From Rugalucina vietnamica (taxonomy: Eukaryota; Mollusca; Bivalvia; Lucinida; Lucinidae): a stretch of 64,000 bases of DNA. The stretch lies in the NCBI GenBank assembly GCA_964017185.1, contig OZ024878.1, positions 650,501 to 714,500 on the forward strand, read 5' to 3'. This document shows positions 13,401 to 25,400 of the stretch, piece after piece. Position 1 is the stretch's first letter, and each line of letters opens with the position of its first letter. The notes beneath the pieces were generated by a model. The model had not been told where the DNA came from. It did no database searches and saw only the letters and a program-made list of their open reading frames with translations. A program made the translations under genes and the position numbers.

Positions 13401-16400
13401 AGTTCTACATATACATCAAAGAGGTTATTGTTAGACATCTGAGTGAACTGCTTCTCTGTGGAGGACGTTGGCCTATTTCCTGTTGAACATGACTGAAAAC
13501 TTGGATTTTTAACAACAACATAATGACCTTTTTCTTTGTTAATGAAACAGATTAATCTCTGATAGTGATTGCTTTACTCAAGTTTGTCTGTCTAAAAATA
13601 CATTTAATGTTACAATAATCCAATGCAGAGCTCATGATTTCAATATTTGTCATGACCATGGTAAATTATTTTTCACCAGGTATCCAGCGAGCTGATGAGA
13701 ACCTACCCCACCACCTTGATGTCAAGAATCTACACTCCTTTGGGTCTAAAGATCTGGAAAAACTCATTTTGAAGGTAGGTGATAGCCACAATAAGACATG
13801 AGCCAATATGGGAGAAAGCCGGTCTAAGAGATTTCCGTTCAGGTCTGACACAAACCTACCTATACACCCACATAAAAAGCTAGAATCTTGAAATTTTGGG
13901 TAAAAGTTGAGGAGGAGTTGTACTATCCGTGTAGCGAAAACAAAGGCACTGGTCAGCTGTGCAGTTACTGCACAGCTGATCTGCGCCTTTGCTTTCGCAT
14001 TGGCAAAAATCAGGTTTTCTCATCGCACGGCTATGGTACTTTAAATCTCCATAGTAGTGGTATTACCCAGGAAGTGTTGGCTCTCTCCCGACATGACTGA
14101 ATATTGTTAACAAGGGCATTGACCCTAGATATAATTTAGCTGAGTAATAGAGTGATATCACATTAAAGTTAGCCAAACTTTAATCACATCATCCACCTAG
14201 CCAGTAAGATGTATTGGATAGTTTTTGCTTACCTGTGTTGGTTCTGAACAAAACCTGGACAACCTGGATAAGAAACAAGAAAAATCAAAGAATATGACCA
14301 GTCTTGATTGTTGTTAACCCCTATATCAGTCAATTAACCAAAAATCTATCTATCAACCAATGTATTTATGTTTCAAGTAACCTTTGATCTATAGAAGAAA
14401 TAAAATTGTAGCAGAAAGTTAAAGGAGTCCAAGATGCCAATAACTTATCAAATCACATTTGAAATGATCTTTTAGCTGTAAAACCCCTTGATCAGTAAGT
14501 CTAAGAAATATAATAAAGTCAGAAATTTTAACCTTTAGCATGCTGTAGGCGACTGCGGTCGACCGTGGAATACCTATCTGTGCCAACTAGAGGCGACTGC
14601 GGTCGACAAGAAAAACCGCTTTCAAATTTCCCGCACTTTTCGCCCACTGCCTACTTATGAATATTAATGAGCGATGCCCAGACAGTTGCGCATAAAACAA
14701 CATGGCGGCTTGTGGTTTTGGGACCGATTTGTCGGCCGATTTTGATCGGATTTTCGTTATTTTTGCATTAGAAATGCATTTTCAGCGCTTTTTTCGCTGG
14801 TAAATGGAAAATTGGGTGCATTTACACCCGAAATATGACATCGTAACGGTACGTATGATGAATTTTTACGCTAGAAATCGGCGTAACAAAGACTTCCGAA
14901 ACCGAAAGTAGATTTGTTTACTGCGTTTGTTGAATTTATTCAGCTGTTTTTATGGCTCAAAAATTAAGAAAACACGGAAAAAAATTGGAAAAAACGTCAG
15001 TGGGCTGCGATATCGATTTCACTATATTGCTCAGCATGCTAAAGGTTAATGTGACAATTTTTTCACAAATTTTCTATTTCCAAGTAATTCACAAGGTCTA
15101 GCATCCGTGTAGTCTTTATGGCTTTCAAGTGATTCCTTATGAGTGAGAACTTTGAATTTAGGATGCAAGAAAGTTGCAAATTTTTGCAGAAATGAAGTTC
15201 TCGCAAACATTTAGGAGTTATTTAATTATCATTACAAAAACTTTCCCATGCAATAAACAGGGTTTTTGAAAGTTGTAAAAATGAAAATTTTCAGTAGAAT
15301 TTGTTATATATTTTTCCTATTTTTGCTCAAAACATATAGATTGTGGGTACACGTTAGAACAGCCTCAGTACCCACAATCTATGTTTTGGAGCAAAAATAA
15401 GAAAAATAGGTGTACCCATGTATACCCCAGGTTTGCTATATAAAAACTGGGGGTTCAGTGGGGTATACATTACATGCACATGTTTTTCTGATGTTTATTT
15501 CTCAGGCAACTTCTGACCTCGATGAGCTGGACAAAAAACGTCGCGGAGAGTTCAAAGAATATGAGATGCAAAAAGAACACGAAAGACAGGCAGAATTGAA
15601 AAGATTGAATGAAGAAGAGAGAAAGAAAAAGGAACAAGAATATGAAGAAATGCAGAAAAAACACAAACAACATCCTAAAGTACATCACCCGGTAAGAAAG
15701 AAGTAGATAAAGAGTGCAAATTTGATAATTGAAAATTAAGTTTTGATGGCACACTGTCAATAGATGAAGAACATTCATATGGGGAAATGCATAAACAACT
15801 TCCCAAAGTCCAGTACCCGATAAGCAGATGCTAATATGCAAGCAACGTCCCAAAAGTCACCAAATAATCACTGGTGCTAAGCTGTGTTCAACTCCCCAAA
15901 AGTACTTGTTAATTCCCAGGAAGTGTAGGCTCCACACAGACATGTCTAAAAATTTGTTGACTGAGATATTAAACCTAGAGATTAATTTTCCTCTTGAATA
16001 ATTTCTACACTGCCCTGGTATTTTAGGGCAGTAAGGCTCAGTTAGAAGGAGTCTGGGAGGAATCAGATCATATGGACCCGGAAGATTTTGATCCTAAAAC
16101 ATTTTTCAATATGCACGGTAAGTCTGGGTTCTCATGAATGTGGGTCATGTGAGAAGTGCTGGGTTCGGTAAGTTCTGCATGCCATCTTAACAGTATTAAT
16201 ACATGTAATATTGTGAAATATTTTAACAGTGGGTAGTATGAAGTTGATGCAATGTCATGGGAATACTGTTTCTTTCGTTCTGTGACTTTGACCAGCCTGC
16301 ATACAGAATTCATGTCTGTTTGGGCATCTCCAGTCTTAGAGATGATACTTTAAACTGAGGTTCCATCTCCAATAAGTAGAATGTAAAACCAACTAACCCC

Positions 16401-19400
16401 ACTGTGCTCAAACAGACAAGAGAACACAACTCAGCAGAGTATGAAGAAGACTAGGCATTTGATAAGGATGTACAGGCTGGTCATGTCATATTGCAGATGC
16501 AGATATTCTCCTAGCATAGCATACAGTTGTGATTTGAGCTGCGTCATGAGAAAACCGGATTTTCGCTTATAAATGTAAAAACAAAGGTGCAGATCAGCTG
16601 TGCAGTAACTGCACAGCTGATCAGCGCCTTTGTTTTTGCTACACGGATAGTATAATTTCTCTTCTTCACAAATCCGAAATTTCAAGCTTCTAGCCTGCTT
16701 CTGTTATTGTACAGGTCGGTTTGTGTCAGACCTGATCGGAAATTCTGAAGACCAGTATTCTTGCATCGCGGCTCATATGAGGGGGAAGAAGCATTCTGGA
16801 TCTAGATGTAAATTGAAGCAAGTTGAACCATCTTTATTTTGAATTTTTGGTGATCACAGCAGATTATTTGAAATTCAGGATGGAATAAATGATAACTGGG
16901 AATATTTAACACTTCTTTTCAGAGCTTTTAAATTAGTTGTCTAAAATTAACGATTAAGGACTTTTCTTATTTAGCTCACCTGAGCCGAAGGCTCACAGGT
17001 GAGCTTATAGTATACCCATGCTCCGTCGTCTGTCCGTTGTCGTCGTCCGTCCGTTCGTCCGTCGTCCACCATTTTCAAAGATCTTCTCTGAAACCGCTTG
17101 GCCAATCAAAGCCAAATTTTATATGAGGCATCTGTAGGAAGGGGGAACCAATGTATATATAAGAAATCTAGGTCACATGACCAAGATGGCCGCCATGCCC
17201 ATATATGGTAAAAACCCTTCAAAAATCTTCTTCTCCAGAATCGGTGGACCGATTTCAACAAAACTTGGCATGAAGCATTGATGGCTCAAGAACTACAATG
17301 TATATATAAATCATGGCCCTGTGATGACCTTGATCTATTTTATGGCAAGGTTAACATAGGTCGCCAATGCATTTGAATGGGGAAAACTTTTAAAATGTCA
17401 TTGAAAGTGAAAGTCTTGCAGGAAATGGGCAGTAGGACTGAATATTAATGATTCTGAAAAAAAATGGACCCCAGGGGCTCATCTGCCCCCACCCTGGGGC
17501 AATATACATGTATATCTCCATAACTTTCAAACGTCTTCTTCTCTGAAACGGCTTGGCCAATCAAAGCCAAATTTTATTTGAAGCATCTATAGAATGGGGA
17601 AATCAATGTGTATATAGATAATTTTGGTCATATGACCAAGATGGCGGCCATGCCCATATACGGCAAAAAACCTTCAAAAATCTTCTTCTCTGGAGCTGGT
17701 GGACTGATTTCAAGGAAACTTGGGGTGAAGCATCAATGGCTAAAGTACTACAATGTTTATATAAATCATGACCCTGTGATGACCTTGACCAAGTTTAAGG
17801 CAAGGTCAACATGGGTTGCCTATGCATTTGAATGGGGAAAACTGTTATGATGTCATTTGAAGGGAAAAGCCAGCAGGAAATTGGCAAATGGACAGAATAT
17901 TGATTATTCTGAAAAAAGAAAATGCCCTAAGGGCATCATCTGCCCCTGCACTGGGGTTAAATACCATAATATTAAAATATGTTTATTGGTATATGCAGCA
18001 GGTCTCAGGTGAGCGTTTACAGGTCCATTGGTCCTCTGGTCAGTTAATGGAAACATGCTGACAAACAAGAATAATTGGCTTAAAGTTCTTCGCTGTATAG
18101 GTACAAGGATCTAGTTAGATCAAAAAGGGAAGAAACAAATGCTTGCATACCAGTCAACACATTTCAAGAGTCTTTTTAATTCTGGGACAGACTGTCTCTT
18201 GCTTATAAGTTACTTACAGCCCATTTCATTCGAGCTTGCTGTTTGAGCATTTGTATTACACAAGAAGACCATGTGTTCTGAAGATCTGAGTTTTTTTTCA
18301 TGTTGTCCATAAAGACATCTGGATTGATTGATCTGCTGATTTGAGCGACAGTTTCAAACTGAATGATCTTTATCTGTCAATTTAGTTTTTCCCACCCAAG
18401 GTGTTGTTTTTGTAGTGGGAATTTTATTCTGATTGCGCCTTTTCCTGATCATTGCCTACTTCTATCTTTTTAAAAATGACAAGCCCAAGTGATTAGCTCA
18501 CCTGAGCCGAAGGCTCACAGGTGAGCTTATAGTATACCCATGCTCCGGCGTCCGTCCGTCGTCCGTCGTCGTCTGTCGTCCACAATTTCAAAGATCTTCT
18601 CCTCTGAAACCGCTTGGCCAATCAAAGCCAAACTTCATGTGGAGCATTCTTAGGAAGGGGGAACGAAAGTTTATATAAATGGTCCAGGTCACATGACCAA
18701 GATGGCCGCCATGGCTATAAATAGCAAAAACCTTTAAAAATCTTCTTCTCCAGAACCAGTGGGCCGATTTCCACGAAACTTGGTATGTAGCATTGGGGAC
18801 GCGGGCCCATCATAGTTTATATAAATCATGACCCTGGGATGACCTTGACCTTTTTTACGGCAAGGTCAACTTAGGCCGCCCATGCATTTGAATGGGAAAA
18901 AATAGGAAAATGTCATTTAATGGCAAAAAACTTGCTAGGAATAAGCAAATTGACAGAATATTGATGTTTATGAAAATATTTTGGGCCCAGAGGGTTGTCT
19001 GCCCCTGCCCCGGGGCTATATACATTTATATTTCCATGATATTGAAACATCTTCTTCTCTGAAACCGCTTGGCCAATCAAAGCCAAACTTCATGTGGAGC
19101 ATCCTTAGGAAGAGGGAAAAAAAGTTTATATAAATGGTCAAGGTCACATGACCAAGATGGCCGCCATGGCTATAAATGGCAAAAACCTTTTAAAATCTTC
19201 TTCTCCAGAACCAGGAGGCCTATGATTTTGAAACTTGGCATGAAGCATCAGGCAATGGAGTTCTACAAAGTTTATATAAATCATGACCCTAGGATGACCT
19301 TGACCTTTTTTATAGCAAGGTCAACTTAGGCCGCCCATGCATTTGATGGGAAAAAATAGGAAAATGTCATTTAATGGCAAAAAACTTGCTAGGACTGAGC

Positions 19401-22400
19401 AAATGGACAGAATATTGATGTTTATGAAAATATTTTGGGCCCAGAGGGTTGTCTGCCCCTGCCCTGGGGCTATATACATGTGTATGACCATAATATTCAA
19501 ACATCTTCTTCTCTGAAACCACTTGGCCAATCAAAGCCAAACTTTATGTGGAGCATTCATAGGAAGAGTTAATGAAAGTTTGTATAAAAGGTCAAGGTCA
19601 CATGACCAAGATGGCCACCATGGCTTTCAATAGCAAAAACCTTTAAAAATCTTCTTCTCCAGAACTAGGAGGCCTATGATTTTGAAACTTGGCATGAAGC
19701 ATCAGGCCATCTAGCTCTACAAAGTTTATATAAATCATGACTCTGAGATGACCTTGACCTTTTTTACAGCAAGGTCAACTTAGGCCGCCCATGCATTTGA
19801 ATGGGAAAAAATAGAAAATGTCATTTAATGGCAAAAGACTTGCTAGGAATGAGCAAAATTAATGGACAGAAGATTGATGTTTATGAAAATATTTTGGGCC
19901 CAGAGGGTTGTCTGCCCCTGCCCGGGCTATATACATATGTATGACCATAATATTCAAACATCTTCTTCTCTGAAACCGCTTGGCCAATCAAAGCCAAACT
20001 TTATGTGGAGCATTCGTAGGAAGAGGGAAACAAAGTTTATATAAATGGTCAATGTCACATGACCAAGATGGCCGCCATTGCTATAAATAGCAAAAACCTT
20101 TAAAAATCTTCTTATCCATAACCAGAAGGCCTATGATTTTGAAACTTGGCATGAAGCATCAGGCAATGGAGCTCTACAAAGTTTGTATAAATCATGACCC
20201 TGGGATGACCTTGACCTTTTTTACGGCAAGGTCAACTTAGGTTGCCCATGCATTTGAATGGGGAAAATCGTTACAAAGTCATTTGAAGAGCAAAACTTGC
20301 AGTAAATTGGCAAATGGACTGAATCTTTATGATTTAAAAAAGAAATTGACTCCAGAGGTTGCTCTGACACTAGCTGCCCTGGGGTTATATACAAGTCATG
20401 TATATTACCATTCTAGTCAAACAAGTAATTTTATTGGTATATATCTCAGGTCTCAGGTGAGCGTTTACAGGACCATTGGTCTGGTTTTTTTCTCACTATG
20501 TGGAATTTTCCCATGTAGATACCAATAGGTAACTGCTAAAATTAATAAAAATTCTGCTTTTGTTCGTATCCTATTTAAATATGTGTTCTTTATATGCATT
20601 GTACAAAGAATTTTGAAATAAAAATGTGCTTTACCGGTAACCAAACATTTGACAATTACTATGTTTTTGTCAGAAGAGGTGACAACATTACCTAAGATAA
20701 ATGGTGAATAGATTTTAAGTACCCCTGACACCTGGGACACTGTTTCAGTTCTAAAATAGAATAAAAGGGTTACCTGATTTATACAAAAACTTGATTGACC
20801 TAATTGTTGTAACGGCAAGCTCGAGAGAAAGGGCTGTATGGGATATAAAAATTTGTTATTGCAGCATTAATATAAAGGTGTATGGGAAAGCATGCTATGC
20901 TGTAACTTAACATATGGTGCAAAGGACAAAGTTTAAATGTCGCAAGGGACACAATTAAAAAATTTTCAAGGGACACGATTCAAATATTGCTGGTCTGTCA
21001 GGGCCCTGATTTGATTATGTTCCCTTATTTTCAGGGCAGTAAGGATCAGTTAGAGGGAGTGTGGGAAGACACAGACAAAATGGACCCAGAAGATTTTGAC
21101 CCCAAAACTTTCTTTAAGATGCATGGTATGTGGGAGGTTTAATGTATCCTGTTCTAAATACAGAAGCCTCCGTGGTGCAGTAGTTATGTCACTCGCCTTG
21201 TAAACCAGGGGTCGCAGGTTTGATCCCGGGCTTCTCCAGTCCGTCGGATGGGACTATAAACCGAGGTCCCGTCTCCATATGACCTTAGCTGTTGGTGGGA
21301 TGTTAAACCCCAATGAACCATGTTCTAAATACTGTATTCAATCTAATTAGTGCACATGCTCCCCAGTGCAAACCATGGGCGTTTCCAAAAATCATATGCA
21401 TTCGACTAGCATGTTGATATTTTACACCAGTTTCACACGTTAATACATTATTAGCTGCATTTAAACCTAATCCTAAATGATCAACACTATTTTAATGGTT
21501 TGGAACGCTTAAAAGACATCATCATAGATATTTTGCCATGGTTATTTCAGCAGTTTATGTGTTGTTCTCTTTTGTAGTGTGCGCTAATTAGAAAGCTATT
21601 TTGTTACCTTAACTTAGTTCTTTTGAAAAGCTAAGTGCACTGTTCGCTTATTAGAATGAATACAGTATGTGCATAAGTAGCCTACTGAGAAAACATTTCT
21701 TTGGGTTTAGTACCAGGACTGATGCACACCATGCTATACAGTTTCATAATATACATGTGTTTTTGCCAAAGATTTGTTGACCTTCTATTCTTGCTTTGTA
21801 AATGTCATCAGTGTGTTTTGTCAGTGTTCTTCCTGCTGAAAAAATTAGAAAATGTTGGTTTATAGTATAAATCTGAGCCACCGCATGGGAAAACCAACAA
21901 TCTGCATAGGCGAAAACAAAGATGCAGATCAGCTTCGCAGTTAACTGCGAAGCTGATCAGCGCCTTTGTTTTCGCTACATGGATAGCACATTTTCTCTAC
22001 TTTCTAAATCCAAAATTTCCAGCCTATAACCATCTTCTGTGACTGTACAGCCTGGTTTGTGTCTGACCTGGTTGGAACCCAAATTGTTGGTTTTCTCACG
22101 CACAGGCTCATCTGATCCCTTCCTCTCCTTCACATCATGTTGTGAAATGTTAATCAGACCTTTTTATGTTGGCTGGGCTTCAGAAATTATAAACTTTAAC
22201 ATGAGAAAACTAATTTATGCCAGTTCTACTTTGCTTATTTTCACTTCTATTGCTACTCTTGCATCTCATGTAATTAACAGCACAGTTCAACCTCATTATA
22301 ATAGACTATAGTGTGGTTTTCAATATAATAAGGTCATGACATGGCTCCGAAATGATTATTTTGCTATATGGCTATTGTAAATAACCTCAATATAACACAG

Positions 22401-25400
22401 TTTTACTTATAACACAGTCTGATTCTATGGACCCCAAAGATAGCATTATAATGAGGTTAGCCTGTATTAAGTTTAATAATGAAAATTATAATGAAAATAT
22501 TAGGTTATTTTCCTTTACTCTAATGAATTGTAAAGAAAAAAGTTTAATACTGTAAAGAAAAATGTTCACACTCATGATAGAGTATGTCTAAAGATTAGTT
22601 GTACATCCCATTGTATAGTAGCGCCTTCATACTGTCTTAGCATCATAAAACAATACAGTTGCTTGTATCATATTGTAAATTCGCATGATGGTGATTTGTT
22701 GGTGATCGGTACATATAGTTTGAGCTGTGACATTTGTTGTGTTTGTAATACTTTGGTGTTGATTTTTAGCTCACCTGATCCGAAGGCTCACAGGTGAGCT
22801 TATAGTATACCCATGCTCCGGCCTCCGTCCGTCCATCGTCCGTCCGTCGTTCACAATTTCAAAGATCTTCTCCTCTGAAACCGCTTGGCCAATCAAAGCC
22901 AAACTTCATGTGGAGCATCCTTAGGAAGGGGGAACGAAAGTTTATATAAATGGTCCAGGTCACATGACCCAAGATGGCCGCCATGGCTATAAATAGCAAA
23001 AACCTTTAAAAATCTTCTTCTCCAGAACCAGTGGACCGATTTCCACGAAACTTGGTATGTAGCATCGGGGATGTGGGCCCATCATAGTTTATATAAATCA
23101 TGACCCTAGGATGACCTTGACCTATTTTACTGCAAGGTCAACTTAGGTTGCCAATGCATTTGAATGGGAAAAAATGGTAAAATGCTATTTAATGGGTAAA
23201 TGGACAGAAGATTAATGTTAATGGAAAATTTTAGCCCTTGGGGGGTTGTCTGCCCCTGCCCCGGGGCTATATACATGTATATATCCATAATAATGAAACA
23301 TCTTCTCCCCTGAAACCGCTTGGCCAATCAAAGCCAAACTTCATATGGAGCATCCTTGGGAAGGGGGAAAGAAAGTTTATATAAATGGTCAAGGTCACAT
23401 GACCAAGATGGCTGCCATGGCTATAAATAGAAAAAACCTTTAAAAATCTTCTTCTCCAGAACCAGAAGGCCAATGATTTTGAAACTTGGTGTGAAGCATC
23501 AGTGACTGGAGCTCTACAAAGTTTATATAAATCATGACCCTGGGATGACCTTCACCTATTTTACGGCAAGGTCAACATAGGGCCCTCATGCATTTGAATG
23601 GGGAAAAGTGTTAAAATATCATTTGTAGGGAAAAAACTTGCAGGAAATGGGCAAATGGACTTACAATTGATGATTCTGAAAAAATTTGGAACCCAGGGGT
23701 CTGTCTGCCCCCACCCCGGGGCAATATACATGTATATTACAGTGATATTCAAAGATCTTCTTCTCTGAAACTGCTTTAATCAAAGCCAAACTTTATGAGG
23801 AGCATTGTTAGGAAGTGGGAATGAAAGTATATATAAATGGTCAAGGTCACATGACCAAGATGGCCACCATGGCTATAAATACCAAAAACCTCCAAAAATC
23901 CTCTTCTTTAGAACCAGAGGGCCTATGATTTTGAAACTTGACATGAAGGATCAGGGCGAGGAGTTCTATAAATTTTATATAAATCATGACCCTGGGATGA
24001 CCTTGACCTATTTTACTGCAAGGTCAACATAGATCAGCCATGCATATGAATGGAGAAAAGTGTTAAAATGTCATTTGAAGGGCAAAACTTGCAGGAAATT
24101 GGCAAAGGGCTGAAGTTTTATGATTTGAAAAAGAAATTGACTCCAGGGGTTGCTCTGACCCGGCCCTGGGGTTATATACATGTATATTACCATTCTAGTC
24201 AAACAAGTTTATTGGTATATATCTCAGGTTTCAAGTGAGCGTTTACAGGACCATTGGTCCTCTGGTTGTACTGGTTGCATCTTCTGTACCTTTTCATATA
24301 TTTAGATGAGTCTGTTTAACTGAGTGGCCACCTATTTGGAAATAGCTGCTCACTCAGCTTACGATATGTTGTCTTTGTGTTAATGCTTGATTGTCAATTA
24401 ATTTTTTCCTACCTTGGATTTTGGAGTGGGAATTTCTTTCTGATTGCGCTATTTCTTGATTATTGCTATTTTTAGCTCACCTGAGCCGTTAGGCTCACAA
24501 GGTGAGATTATAGGATGGCCATGATCTGTCCGTCGTCCGTCCATCCGTCGTCGTCCACCATTTTCAAAGATCTTCTTCTCTGAAACCGCTTGACCGATCA
24601 AAGCCAAATTTTATATGAAGCATCTATGGGAAGGGGGAACCAATGTGTTTATAAATAATCCAGGTCACATGACCAAGATGGCCACCACGCCCATATATGG
24701 TAAAAACCCTTCAAAATTCTTCTTCTCCGGAACCACTGGACCAATTTCAAAGAAACTTGGCATGAAGCATCAAGGACTAGAGTACTACAATATGTTTATA
24801 AATTATGACCTTTGGATGACCTTGACCTATTTTATGGCAAGGTCAACATAGGTCGCACATGCATTTGAATGGGGAAAATTGTTAAAATGTCATTTGAAAG
24901 GAAAAATTTGCAGGAAATGGGCAAATGGACTAAAGATATGTGATTCTGAAAAAATTTGGACCCCAGGGGTTGGTCTGCCCCCACCCTGGGGCAATATACA
25001 TGTATATTACAATAATATTCAAAGATCTTCTTCTCTGAAACCACTTGGCCAATCGAAGCCAAATTTTATATGAAGCATCTATGGGACGGGGAAATCAATG
25101 TGTTTATAAATAATCCAGGTCACATGATCAAGATGGCCGCCATGCCCATATATGGTAAAAACCCTTTAAAATTCTTTTTCTCCGGAACCACTGGACTGAT
25201 TTCAACAAAACTTGGCATGAAGCATTGAGGACTAGAGTACTACAATATCTTTATGACCTTTGGATGACCTTGACCTTTTTAACGGCAAGGTCAACATAGA
25301 TTGCCCATGCATTTGAATGGGGAAAATTGTTAAAATGTCATTTGAAAGGAAAAACTTGCAAGAAATGGGCAAATAGACTGCACATATGTGATTCTGAAAA

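Noticed and set aside
15410..15706. 98-codon single-exon gene starting at 15410
   Set aside because: The N-terminal third lies in a family H repeat and the rest is NUCB exon d, which has a clear acceptor at 15505.
21164..21240. Functional tRNA gene
   Set aside because: A- and B-box-like sequences are present, but the acceptor arms do not pair and a SINE body and tail follow; a second copy exists.
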